Assembly (NCBI RefSeq): GCF_000169095.1
Contig: NZ_AAVU01000046.1
Location: 1-55,905, forward strand
Direction of reading: 5' to 3'
DNA from: Lyngbya sp. PCC 8106
GTDB lineage: Bacteria > Cyanobacteriota > Cyanobacteriia > Cyanobacteriales > Microcoleaceae
Length of the DNA: 55,905 bases
Shown: one piece after another, positions 9,154-17,812 of the stretch
How the letters are laid out: every line of letters starts with the position of its first letter
Numbering within the stretch: position 1 is the first letter of the stretch
The notes under the pieces: model-generated
What the model was told of the DNA's origin: nothing
Database searches by the model: none
Seen by the model: the letters and a program-made list of their open reading frames with translations, nothing else
Made by a program: the position numbers and the translations under genes

Positions 9154-9893
9154 CGTGAAGTTCCGTTGAGAATTTGGGCAATATGAATTGTTTTTAGGTT
9201 CATTTTATAATAGTCGATGATCCCTTTTTGGTGCAATAAACAACTCATGTCACCTGAAACAATATATTCAGCACCATTGCGGAAATGATCGTTGACTTTA
9301 TCATACCCCATTTGAGCCGAAACCGCTTCTTCAAAAACACAAAACGTTCCCCCAAAGCCACAACATTCATCGGGACGATCTAAGGTTACAAATTCTATCC
9401 CTTTGACCTTTTCTAAGAGAGTTTGACTTTTAGAAAAAGAGGCAATCATTAATTCTGAGGGGCGAGAAATTCCGAGTTTCCGAATGGCGCTACAACTGTT
9501 ATGTAAGCCAACTTTATGGGGAAATTCTGCCCCAGGAAAGTGATTAATTTTTAGGATATCATGCAAAAATTCGACTAATTCATAGATGTTTTGACGAACA
9601 TTTTGCACCTCCAAAGTTTGAGGAATTGCATCTAAATTTGCCCGAACATGATAAACACAACTCGCCGAAGGACTGACAATATATTGATAGTCTTTAAAAC
9701 AGTCTACAAATACTCGTTCAGTTGCGGCTGCTTCTTGTTGAGTTCCGTTGGTTCCCATGGGTTGACCACAACAGGTTTGATTGAGGGGATATTCGACTTC
9801 TACGCCGAGTTTTTCTAATAATTCTAGCGTTGCTATTCCCACTTCCGGAAAGAACGCATCGATATAACAGGGAATAAATAGACCGACTTTCAT
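9150..9893 (-). CDS. lutA: Lactate utilization Fe-S oxidoreductase LutA
   Basis: A 247-residue CCG-domain (heterodisulfide reductase subunit B-like) protein. Both cysteine-rich motifs are intact: NQTCCGQPMG near residue 40, and HNSCSAIRKLG with DECCGFGGTF in the second half. These motifs bind non-canonical [4Fe-4S] clusters in the family. The start MKVGLFIPCYIDAF matches other LutA proteins. It sits between lutC (37-bp gap) and lutB (4-bp overlap) in the order lutC-lutA-lutB on the minus strand, so the three subunits are presumably made together. Confidence 0.93.
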   Translation of the reverse strand: MKVGLFIPCYIDAFFPEVGIATLELLEKLGVEVEYPLNQTCCGQPMGTNGTQQEAAATERVFVDCFKDYQYIVSPSASCVYHVRANLDAIPQTLEVQNVRQNIYELVEFLHDILKINHFPGAEFPHKVGLHNSCSAIRKLGISRPSELMIASFSKSQTLLEKVKGIEFVTLDRPDECCGFGGTFCVFEEAVSAQMGYDKVNDHFRNGAEYIVSGDMSCLLHQKGIIDYYKMNLKTIHIAQILNGTSR

Positions 9894-9930
9894 TGTTTGT
9901 TTTTAAAGTGGGTTTTCTAGTCAAAATAGA

Positions 9931-10521
9931 TTAGTCTTCAAGTAAAAAAACGGTTAAACTCCGAACCCCTTGGGCGCCGCGAATAATCACTGCTTCTACA
10001 TCTCCTGTCGCCGAGGGGCCAGCCATAAAAACGCCGTAGGAGGTTTGAGTTAATTCAATGCGTTGATAGGCTTGATGTAAGTTACTTACAAGCTGTTTTG
10101 AATCGAGTAAAATGATTAAATGTTGAGAGAGAAAACCTAACGCATTTACAACTAAATCCTCGTGAGTTAACCAAACCGCCCCATTTTCAGCGACTCCAAA
10201 TTTTCCCCGAATAATGGCAACATCAACATCAGCTAATTCATGGGGAGAAGTATTAGAATAAATGGGTTTATTTCCAGTGATTTCAGGAAGGGTTGAACAG
10301 ATGATTTTTGCATCAGGATAAAGTTCTATTATTTTTGCTTTTATCTCCTCAATATTTGAGAGTTCAAAAGATTGTCCTCCCATGCGTTCAAGTTGCGTTT
10401 TAAACTGAGAAATCAATGGTTCTGAGTTGGTGTTAAACTCTGGAATTTCAGGAAGTTTAACGTCTGAATTTGGTTGATTTTTACGAACTGAACTTAAAAT
10501 AAAATCACGACTATTGATCAT
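9931..10521 (-). CDS. lutC: Lactate utilization protein LutC (LUD domain)
   Basis: A 196-residue LUD-domain protein, the third LutABC subunit. The C-terminal signature GPSATGDVEAVIIRGAQG and the central GAVWLTHED are diagnostic. The N-terminal third is variable, as usual. It is first in the lutCAB cluster and follows the aldehyde dehydrogenase gene on the same strand across an 83-bp gap that contains an inverted repeat. Confidence 0.9.
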   Translation of the reverse strand: MINSRDFILSSVRKNQPNSDVKLPEIPEFNTNSEPLISQFKTQLERMGGQSFELSNIEEIKAKIIELYPDAKIICSTLPEITGNKPIYSNTSPHELADVDVAIIRGKFGVAENGAVWLTHEDLVVNALGFLSQHLIILLDSKQLVSNLHQAYQRIELTQTSYGVFMAGPSATGDVEAVIIRGAQGVRSLTVFLLED

Positions 10522-10548
10522 ACTATAGATTAATTAATGAATATTTTC

Positions 10549-10582
10549 GGGACGGATTATCAATAAATTTAAACCCGTCCCT
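10549..10582. repeat. Inverted repeat between lutC and the ALDH gene
   Basis: GGGACGG and CCGTCCC flank an AT-rich loop of about 19 bases. No clear T-run follows on the minus strand, so a terminator function for the ALDH gene is uncertain. The arm GTCCCTA is typical of short palindromic repeats scattered in cyanobacterial genomes. Confidence 0.5.
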
Positions 10583-10604
10583 ACACCTTGTAGTTTAATA
10601 CAAG

Positions 10605-11984
10605 CTACGATCCATTGACAATTTTTTTAATGAAATCAACTTTACCTTGATAGGGAGCATAACGCCAATTTAGATCGAGCCAGAAGAATTTTTTCAACAC
10701 ACTTTTATAATGAGAAAAGGTATCAAAACTGGCTTTTCCATGATAACTTCCTATGCCGCTATCTCCTACACCCCCAAAGGGAAGATTAGTTACTCCGACT
10801 TGCATAACTGTATCATTCAAACAAACCCCACCGGAAGACGTATTTTGAAGAACTTGTTGCTGTTTGGCTTTATCTTTGGAAAAGAAATAAAGGGCTAAGG
10901 GTTTAGGACGAGCGTTAATTTGAGAGATTGCTTCTCCTAAATCATTATATTCTAAAACGGGTAAAATCGGCCCAAAAATTTCTTCTTGCATGACTGGATC
11001 ATCCCAAGAGACTTGATCTAAAACTGTCGGTGCAATATATTGATCTTCGGGGTTTGTTTGTCCGCCTATAATCACTTTACCATTTTGCAAAAAATCAGCT
11101 AAACGGTTAAACTGTCTTGGGCTAATAATTCGGCAATAGTCGGGGCTTTTTTCAGGATTTTCTCCATAAAAAGCTTGAATATTTTCTTTAATTTTCTCTA
11201 AGAGATCATTTTTTATTTCACGCTTCACTAACAAGTAATCCGGTGCAATACAGGTTTGTCCGGCATTGATAAATTTCCCCCAAGCAATTCGTTTTGCGGT
11301 ATAATCAAGCTGAACATCACTCTCAACCACACAAGGACTTTTTCCGCCTAGCTCTAAAGTCACGGGAGTTAAATTTTTAGCCGCCGCTTCCATGACAATT
11401 TGACCAATTTTTGTTCCGCCTGTAAAGAAGATATGATCAAACTTTTGAGTGAGTAAAGCTTGACTGGTTTCTACTCCCCCTTCCACCGCAGCAACATAAG
11501 CCGGATCAAAGGTTTCTTGAATGATATTAGCAACAACTTTAGAGGTATTAGCCGCAATTTCTGAGGGTTTAAGAATGGCACAATTTCCCGCAGCCATTGC
11601 CCCAACCAAAGGCGAAATCATCAATTGAAAGGGATAATTCCAAGGCCCAATAATCAGAACAACACCTAAAGGTTCTGGACAAATTTGTGCGGTTGAGGGA
11701 AATTGATCAATAGAAGCCCAAACTCTTTTCGGTTTTGTCCAAGATTTGAGGTGTTTAATGGCATAATTAACCTCGGATACCGAAGCAATTTCAAAATAAG
11801 CTTCAAATTCGGGTCGGTTCAAATCAGCTTTGACTCCATCAATAATGTCGCCTTGATGGTCTATAATTGCTTGTTTGAGACGTTGAAGTTGTTCCCGACG
11901 GAAGTTGACATTCTTTGTTTGACCTGTAGCAAAGAATTGTCGTTGCTGTTGGATCAACTTTTCAACTTGAAGTGACTCTGCCAT
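10605..11984 (-). CDS. Aldehyde dehydrogenase (ALDH3-like, fatty/apocarotenal aldehyde type)
   Basis: A 459-residue NAD(P)-dependent aldehyde dehydrogenase of the ALDH3/fatty aldehyde subgroup. The cofactor and active-site motifs are intact: IIGPWNYPFQ near 111-120, FTGGTKIG near 187-194, general base Glu211 in LELGGKSP, and nucleophile Cys245 in NAGQTCIAPDY. Length is typical of ALDH3 (about 450-460), shorter than ALDH1/2. Cyanobacterial relatives oxidise long-chain aldehydes or apocarotenals; the substrate here is not proven. It lies upstream of lutCAB on the same strand, which may link the redox genes, although the intervening inverted repeat may separate transcripts. It is divergent from cruA. 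Confidence 0.9.
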   Translation of the reverse strand: MAESLQVEKLIQQQRQFFATGQTKNVNFRREQLQRLKQAIIDHQGDIIDGVKADLNRPEFEAYFEIASVSEVNYAIKHLKSWTKPKRVWASIDQFPSTAQICPEPLGVVLIIGPWNYPFQLMISPLVGAMAAGNCAILKPSEIAANTSKVVANIIQETFDPAYVAAVEGGVETSQALLTQKFDHIFFTGGTKIGQIVMEAAAKNLTPVTLELGGKSPCVVESDVQLDYTAKRIAWGKFINAGQTCIAPDYLLVKREIKNDLLEKIKENIQAFYGENPEKSPDYCRIISPRQFNRLADFLQNGKVIIGGQTNPEDQYIAPTVLDQVSWDDPVMQEEIFGPILPVLEYNDLGEAISQINARPKPLALYFFSKDKAKQQQVLQNTSSGGVCLNDTVMQVGVTNLPFGGVGDSGIGSYHGKASFDTFSHYKSVLKKFFWLDLNWRYAPYQGKVDFIKKIVNGS

Positions 11985-12121
11985 GATATCTTGATCCTAA
12001 ACGTTCATCAATAAATATTACACCTTTGGCGTCAGACTCTTTCCTAAGATGCCTTTTTTAGCCTACCCTATTGATATGGATGAATCACTTGATTCGTAAC
12101 TGAGGTACAAATCGATCACAA

Positions 12122-14179
12122 ATGAACATGAAGGAAATTCTCTATCTGGAAATCCCCACACCCAATACTCAAAGCGTTTGTACCTGGTTGCAGGAGAAGT
12201 TTCAACCCGGAACCGGAGAAAAACACATCACCCCAGATGGTTTTCGTCTCAGGTTTCCTTTCACTGACGCGACAAAGACTGAACCTAACGAACTTTCAGC
12301 TTTTGTTTGGTCACTTCAACGAACGACTTATCTAAAGGTTTTTCGAGTAGGAAATCCTCCGAAAAATGAGCAACGGCAATTCATTCAACGGCTAGAAACT
12401 GAACTTAGACAACAATTTCCTCATCAATATCCTGAACCTCCAGAAATTGATCTCTCTCAAAAATCGATTTTTGAAGCCTTAGCGGATCATTATCCTTTGA
12501 CGGTCAAATACTTTCAAAAAATGCCCAATGGAAACTCTGATCTTCAGCGAGTTTATTGGTGGGAAAAACGGTGGCGGGAAGGTGTACTTAATCCTAAAAA
12601 ACCTAAACAAATTATCTTTTCAGCGCCAGATACTCACACCGATTCTCCACCTAAATATGATTTGATTTATGTGGGCGGAGCGTTGGGGGTGATTCATGCA
12701 GCTGTGATGGCACGGTTAGGCTATCGAGTTTTATTAATGGAACGTTTGCCGTTTGGACGTATGAACCGCGAGTGGAATATTTCTCGCAGTGAACTTCAAA
12801 GTTTAATTGATTTAGGATTATTCTCAAAAGCTGAGGTTGAAAGTTTAATTGCCAGAGAATATAAAGATGGATTTCATAAGTTTTTTGATGCTAATAATCC
12901 CCCGGTTGCTAAAGCCCCAGTTCTGCATACTCCGACGGTTTTAAATGTTGCTTTGGATGCAGAGAAATTACTCCGTTCTTGTGGAGAAAAATTACGACAG
13001 GCGGGCGGTGATATTTGGGATGAAACCGAATTTATTCGAGCTGATATTGCCTCGAGTCAAGTTATGCTTAAATCCCTTCATTTACCGACCCAATCAGAAC
13101 GAATTGCGACAGGACGTTTACTGGTAGATGCGATGGGAACCGCTTCTCCTATTGCTTGGCAATTGAACGGAGGACGGGCTTTTGATAGTGTTTGTCCGAC
13201 GGTTGGGGCGGTGATTGATGGAGGTTTTGAACCGGATGTTTGGGACTCTAAATATGGTGATGTTCTTAATAGTCATGGTGATATTTCTCGCGGACGTCAA
13301 CTCATTTGGGAATTGTTTCCCGGTGCAGGAAATGAGTTAACTTTTTATCTGTTTCATTACCATCAAGTTAACCCCAAAAATCCAGGTTCGTTGTTAGAAA
13401 TGTATGAGGACTTTTTTACCATTTTACCTGAATATCGTCGCTGTGATTTAGATCAATTAGTTTGGAAAAAACCAACTTTTGGTTATATTCCTGGACACTT
13501 TAGTGCGAGAAGTCGCGATCGCAAAGTGGCTTATGATCGGTTAATTGCAATTGGAGATGCGGCTTCACTTCAGTCTCCTTTAGTGTTTACTGGATTTGGT
13601 TCTTTAGTCCGGAATTTATCTCGTTTAACGGATTTATTGAATACCGCTTTAAAACATGATCTTTTGCAAGTCAAACACTTAAATCAAATTCGAGCTTATC
13701 AAAGCAATATTTCAGTCACGTGGCTATTTTCTAAAGGGATGATGGTTCCTACAGATCGACATTTACCACCTCAAAAAATTAACTCTATTTTAAATACGTT
13801 TTTTGGATTATTAGCCTCAGAACCGACAGCCGTTGCAGACACTTTTATTAAAGATCGAGCCGACTGGTGGACGTTTACTCGATTAGCTTTGAAAGCGGCT
13901 CGAACTAATCCTAAACTGTTAATTTGGATTTTGGATTTCATTACTTTCAATGAAATTATACGTTGGATGTTTAATTATTTGAATTTCACAGTTTTAGCCT
14001 TAGTGAGTGGTTTATTGAGTTGGGTTCCTCGCTTTTCTCGATGGATTCAGCCTTGGTTAGAACCTCGTTATCCGGGGATATGGATGAATTTGCTGGCGGT
14101 TAGTTATGTGTTAACTGATGGCTTAGGACAACCCCAAGCCCCTGTAAATCAACTGGTTCAGGTGAAATCACCTGTTTGA
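12122..14179 (+). CDS. cruA: Lycopene cyclase CruA-type FAD-dependent oxidoreductase
   Basis: A 685-residue flavoprotein. The dinucleotide-binding segment YVGGALGVIHAAVMARLG is at about 182-199. It is followed by the CruA/CruP hallmark FGRMNREWNISR and the substrate-region sequence ARSRDRKVAYDRLIAIGDAA. The AALGVIHAAVMARL-type fold and GRMNREW favour CruA over its paralogue CruP, which typically has GREQEWNISR. CruA cyclises lycopene to gamma/beta-carotene in cyanobacteria that lack CrtL. It is alone on its strand, divergent from the ALDH gene and convergent with a thioredoxin-like gene, with a long interrupted inverted repeat just after the stop. The start MNMKEILYLEIPTPN is used; Met3 is an equally good choice. 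Confidence 0.85.
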   Translation: MNMKEILYLEIPTPNTQSVCTWLQEKFQPGTGEKHITPDGFRLRFPFTDATKTEPNELSAFVWSLQRTTYLKVFRVGNPPKNEQRQFIQRLETELRQQFPHQYPEPPEIDLSQKSIFEALADHYPLTVKYFQKMPNGNSDLQRVYWWEKRWREGVLNPKKPKQIIFSAPDTHTDSPPKYDLIYVGGALGVIHAAVMARLGYRVLLMERLPFGRMNREWNISRSELQSLIDLGLFSKAEVESLIAREYKDGFHKFFDANNPPVAKAPVLHTPTVLNVALDAEKLLRSCGEKLRQAGGDIWDETEFIRADIASSQVMLKSLHLPTQSERIATGRLLVDAMGTASPIAWQLNGGRAFDSVCPTVGAVIDGGFEPDVWDSKYGDVLNSHGDISRGRQLIWELFPGAGNELTFYLFHYHQVNPKNPGSLLEMYEDFFTILPEYRRCDLDQLVWKKPTFGYIPGHFSARSRDRKVAYDRLIAIGDAASLQSPLVFTGFGSLVRNLSRLTDLLNTALKHDLLQVKHLNQIRAYQSNISVTWLFSKGMMVPTDRHLPPQKINSILNTFFGLLASEPTAVADTFIKDRADWWTFTRLALKAARTNPKLLIWILDFITFNEIIRWMFNYLNFTVLALVSGLLSWVPRFSRWIQPWLEPRYPGIWMNLLAVSYVLTDGLGQPQAPVNQLVQVKSPV

Positions 14180-14200
14180 TTTGATGTTGATTTGATCAAA

Positions 14201-14280
14201 TGCTGAAGTTCTACCTACGATTGAAATCTTGATTTGAAATATTTTGTTTCTTGTATTTTTAATCGTAGAAGGGTTCAGCA
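14201..14280. terminator. Interrupted inverted repeat, probable bidirectional terminator
   Basis: TGCTGAA (14201-14207) pairs with TTCAGCA (14274-14280) and CTACGATT (14215-14222) pairs with AATCGTAG (14261-14268). The two stem blocks are separated by small internal loops, with a T-rich loop of 38 bases. It lies in the convergent gap between cruA and the thioredoxin-like gene. No canonical T-run follows directly, so termination is inferred from position. Confidence 0.45.
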
Positions 14281-14322
14281 TCATTTTACTGATCTTCTGA
14301 AAAGATTGATCAACGGATTGAA

Positions 14323-14661
14323 CTATAAAAGTTCTTCAAGTTTATCTCGAATGACTTCATAGGGTAATAAACCCACTAGATTGTTAACTCGTTTTCCCTG
14401 TTTAAAATAAAAAATATTAGGAAGACAAGCGATTTCAAATTTTTGGGTAATTTGTTTATTTTTTTCAATATCTATTTTTACGACTTTCACGCGCGGAAAA
14501 TACTCATCAGCGAGTTTGTTAATGATTGATCTAATCCGATAGCTCAAATTGCACCCAGATATAACAAAAACAACGACAACTAAGGGATGTTCTTCAAGAA
14601 TTCGATCAAAGTCTTTTTCCTGAATAAATACAGCTTTTTTATTGAAAAAGTTTAGTTTCAA
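14323..14661 (-). CDS. Thioredoxin-fold protein with CxxS active site
   Basis: A 112-residue single-domain thioredoxin-like protein. The beta-strand VVVVFVISGCNLSYRI aligns with the family WCGPC region, but the motif is Cys37-Asn-Leu-Ser40: the resolving cysteine is Ser and the preceding Trp is Gly. The cis-proline is kept (ACLPNIFYF, Pro81), and another Cys (79) sits two residues before it. The fold is therefore retained but the usual dithiol is not, suggesting a monothiol or regulatory/binding role rather than general disulfide reduction (inference). It is convergent with cruA; about 390 bp of AT-rich sequence lie upstream. Confidence 0.82.
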   Translation of the reverse strand: MKLNFFNKKAVFIQEKDFDRILEEHPLVVVVFVISGCNLSYRIRSIINKLADEYFPRVKVVKIDIEKNKQITQKFEIACLPNIFYFKQGKRVNNLVGLLPYEVIRDKLEELL

Positions 14662-15049
14662 CTGTTAACTCCTGTGTAAATTAAAAGTGTAGTAGAATCA
14701 TTGGTTTATTTTTAGATTGAAAAAAATTAAAGGGGTTTAAGGGGAATTAATCATCTGTAGCATTTTTATTCTATATTTCATTTAAACATCAAGTTTTTTT
14801 GAAATTAGCTTGACGAGAAAGATTAACTTTGTTATTTGAGATCTCTTTTTTTGTTTTTAAGTGTTGTTTCTTGGAATTTTTGTTGATTTATATTACAAGT
14901 TATTCTGTACTTTGATTGAATCTTTGAGAATGAGTAACAACCGTTGAAACAAATAGATAGACTGGCTTTTTGTTGGGATCAGATGAACAACCATTGCACT
15001 TTTGATGTTGCAGTTTTGGTCTAATAGTATAAAATCAGAATAGTGGACT
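14662..15049. other. AT-rich intergenic region, no gene recognised
   Basis: This 388-bp divergent gap is very AT-rich with many T-runs. It should hold the promoters of the thioredoxin-like gene (minus) and the recombinase-domain gene (plus). I see no convincing coding frame, tRNA or repeat. Confidence 0.5.
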
Positions 15050-15457
15050 ATGCTTTATAACAGAGTTATGACTGCCGATAAATTAGATTCCCTCTCAAGC
15101 TGGCAACGACTTGAGGAAGGACGCCAAGCCAAAGCCGCTCAGGGGGGCTATGCAGGGTATGGTTCTCCTGCATTTGGCTTATGTTCTATAAATGGTGAAC
15201 TGGTAGAAGATCCCCGTGAACAACAAGTCATTGAGTTAATTCGCCGTCATCATAAATCCGGGAAATCACTACAACAAATCGCGAATTGGCTGAATGAAAA
15301 AAGCTATAAAACAAAACGGGGTCAACAATGGAGGCGAATTTCAGTCAAGCGTGTTTTAGATCGGCTTTATCATAAAACCTCGGGTTTAGAAAGTCGAAAT
15401 ATCAGCTCCAGTGAGAGCGTATCTGAGTTGAAATCTCCTCACTCTCCCGAAGATTGA
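15050..15457 (+). CDS. Stand-alone recombinase-domain (resolvase-associated) small protein
   Basis: A 135-residue protein resembling only the 'Recombinase' domain (PF07508 type) that follows the catalytic domain in large serine recombinases. The visible pattern is GYGSPAFGL, then VEDPREQQVIELIRRHHKSGKSLQQIAN, then WLNEKSYKTKRGQQWRRISVKRVLDR. The N-terminal resolvase domain with the catalytic Ser is absent and nothing upstream encodes it. A helix-turn-helix-like DNA-binding role is likely; catalysis is not. The start could also be Met7 (15068, MTADKLDSL). The Ser-rich C-terminus looks unstructured. It may be a domesticated cyanobacterial protein or a fragment. Confidence 0.7.
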   Translation: MLYNRVMTADKLDSLSSWQRLEEGRQAKAAQGGYAGYGSPAFGLCSINGELVEDPREQQVIELIRRHHKSGKSLQQIANWLNEKSYKTKRGQQWRRISVKRVLDRLYHKTSGLESRNISSSESVSELKSPHSPED

Positions 15458-15710
15458 GTCTCAAACCTCAACGTCACTGTGTTGCTTATACTAAGAACTT
15501 CCTAGACGCTATTCTATTTCGTTTTTTGATCATAAACCTAAATGCGGGAAATGTAAAGTCCCGTTTGCTATTTAGATTGTTTTGTTGTAACATCCCTCTA
15601 AAGACATATTTTTCTAGGGTTGAAAATGTTCAACACCTGCTAAATTCTCTAATAGTGTTTTCATTCCCGTCTAGCATAGTCGTTAGTCGTTAGTTTGGTA
15701 TTTGTCAACC

Positions 15711-16940
15711 ATGCAACTTGAAAATTCTCTCCTCTGGGAACCCTTGCTAACAGATGCAATAGATCATCATCCTTTGAAGACTTCACCTGAAGTTCGATTG
15801 ATTGATGCGATTACTCAAATGAACCATATTCTCGGGAGTAGTTGCTTAATAAAAAACCAGGATGATACTTCTAGCAATATTCCCAAAATTCCTCGATTTC
15901 AGTCAAGTTGTATTTTGATTGTGGTTGAGGAAAAACTACTTGGAATTATAACTGAACGGGATATTGTCAAACTAACCGCTCAAGGAATAGATTTTAACAA
16001 TACAACTGTTGGGGAAGTGATGACTCATCCGGTAATTAGTTTATCACAAACAGCTTTTAAAGATATCTTCGCGCCTTTATTTTTATTTCGACGTTATCAA
16101 ATTCGTCATTTACCGATTGTAGATGAACAAGAGCGATTAATTGGTGTGATTTCTCCCGAACGAATTCGTAAAGTCTTACAACCCATTCATCTACTGAAAT
16201 TGCGGCGAGTTGAGGAAATAATGACCTCTAACGTGATTCAAGCTCCTCTAACAGCTACATTAGAAAATATTGCTCAATTAATGTCAGGTTTTCGGGTCAG
16301 TTGTATTGTTATTACCGAACCCGAAACCGATGATCGTTATCTCCCGGTGGGAATCATTACAGAACGAGATATCTTGCAATATAAATTACTGAACATCAGT
16401 TTTTATCAGACTATTGTTCAGGATGTGATGAGTCAACCTCTGATTCTACTGAGTCCAGAAGACTCACTCTGGAAAGCACATCAAGAGATGAAAAAACATC
16501 ATATTCGACGGTTAGTTGTATCTTGGAATTGGGGGAGAGGACTCGGTTTAATCACCCAAACTAATATCTTAAAAATATTTGATCCGATAGAAATGAATTC
16601 TATTCTGTTGAATATTCAACAAACCTTGACAAATATTGAAAATAAATCTTTAAACACAAATCTACAGGATCATCTAGAATTGTCATTGTTGAATTCACCA
16701 GAACAAGCATCTCAATCTCAGTCCAATGAAACATTAAACTCTTTTCAAAAAAGACAAGCGATGCACCAGGGTTTAACTAATATTTTATTTAAAATCCAAA
16801 CAGAAATCGAAGATATTATTGCAGAACCCAATCTCTCCTCAGAGATACAACAAAGTTCTCTAGAAACTCTTTTAATTCATGTTAAACAGGCTAATTTTTT
16901 AATTAAAAATGATAGGAATTGTTCTGGCTCTCAAAAATAA
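15711..16940 (+). CDS. Protein with four CBS domains
   Basis: A 409-residue soluble protein made of two Bateman modules (four CBS domains, about residues 15-290). The repeat hallmarks are visible: LLGIITERDIVKL, VGEVMTHPVISL, RHLPIVDEQERLIGVIS, VEEIMTSNVIQAPL, VGIITERDILQY, VQDVMSQPLILL and HHIRRLVV. CBS pairs bind adenine nucleotides and usually control an attached output domain. None is recognisable in the C-terminal 115 residues, which look helical. Many cyanobacterial relatives carry PAS, GGDEF or kinase domains after the CBS array, so this is a shortened version. The TTG nine bases upstream is an alternative but weaker start; ATG 15711 is preferred. Confidence 0.87.
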   Translation: MQLENSLLWEPLLTDAIDHHPLKTSPEVRLIDAITQMNHILGSSCLIKNQDDTSSNIPKIPRFQSSCILIVVEEKLLGIITERDIVKLTAQGIDFNNTTVGEVMTHPVISLSQTAFKDIFAPLFLFRRYQIRHLPIVDEQERLIGVISPERIRKVLQPIHLLKLRRVEEIMTSNVIQAPLTATLENIAQLMSGFRVSCIVITEPETDDRYLPVGIITERDILQYKLLNISFYQTIVQDVMSQPLILLSPEDSLWKAHQEMKKHHIRRLVVSWNWGRGLGLITQTNILKIFDPIEMNSILLNIQQTLTNIENKSLNTNLQDHLELSLLNSPEQASQSQSNETLNSFQKRQAMHQGLTNILFKIQTEIEDIIAEPNLSSEIQQSSLETLLIHVKQANFLIKNDRNCSGSQK

Positions 16941-17066
16941 TAAGATGAGTGAGTTTCCCTGAGATTAAAATACCTATCTAGTTATAAACTTTTCCTCAAG
17001 AAAACTAGAACTTTAACTTGATTTGAAAGTGATCTCATTAGCTGGAGATGAAATCAACATCAAACT

Positions 17067-17690
17067 TCAATCTAAATCAGTGAGTGAATTGGGATTTCGA
17101 TACTGTTCAAAAAAGTGTTGTATTTGATGAGGAAGAACCCGAGAAATTGACAATTCTGGAATACAATCTTCCGCAAAAAATCCAACTTCGCTTGTTTCAT
17201 GGCTTGATGTTGCCTCACCACCAATAATTTCACACAGAAAAAACATCTTATAAACATGATAGGGCATAGTCGGCTGATGACCTTGCTTTGTTCGGTCATA
17301 AACTGCCAATAATTTCACCACCTTTGTTTCAAAACCTGACTCCTCAAAAATTTCACGAGTAATGGCTTCAGTCGGAGTTTCATTAACATCTGCCCAACCT
17401 CCCGGTAATGTCCAACGATGATTATCTAAAACCTCACGAACCAGCAATATTTTAGAATCTTGAAATACCACACCCCGGACATCAACTTTCGGCGTTGCAT
17501 AACCGTATTCTTGAGAAAAGAGATCCTCAATTACCTCTTTTTTCGTGTTAGTATGATGAGCGAAGATATCAGCCGCAATCTCTTGAATTTGGCGATAACG
17601 TTCGGCATCATACTCACTTTGAACAAAATGTAATCCGGTTTGTGCGATCGCCTGTAATGCTTTTGCCCACTCGATCCATTGGGGTTCCAT
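17067..17690 (-). CDS. NUDIX hydrolase with N-terminal Nudix-associated domain
   Basis: A 207-residue pyrophosphohydrolase. The N-terminal helical domain (about residues 1-62, MEPQWIEWAKALQAIAQTGL) is the type found before many bacterial NUDIX domains that act on nucleoside-diphosphate compounds. The NUDIX box is complete near residues 98-120 (GGWADVNETPTEAITRE, then EESGF), with the metal-binding REIFEE core. The substrate is unknown. ATG 17690 is preferred over ATG 17696, since GGGAG then sits at a proper distance. It is convergent with the CBS gene and divergent from dxr. Confidence 0.88.
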   Translation of the reverse strand: MEPQWIEWAKALQAIAQTGLHFVQSEYDAERYRQIQEIAADIFAHHTNTKKEVIEDLFSQEYGYATPKVDVRGVVFQDSKILLVREVLDNHRWTLPGGWADVNETPTEAITREIFEESGFETKVVKLLAVYDRTKQGHQPTMPYHVYKMFFLCEIIGGEATSSHETSEVGFFAEDCIPELSISRVLPHQIQHFFEQYRNPNSLTDLD

Positions 17691-17812
17691 ACACATCTCT
17701 CCCGTTGATATTCTTCTCTAGCCTACAACGGTTTGACTGAAAATTTCCCATTTTTACGACAAGGGGATCAAGCATCGTACTATGGTAATAATTGACAACT
17801 TATTAAAAAAAT

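Noticed and set aside
15454..15693. 79-codon frame after the recombinase-domain gene
   Set aside because: Composition is Phe/Cys/Leu-rich without domain features and no plausible ribosome-binding site; it looks like AT-rich non-coding sequence.
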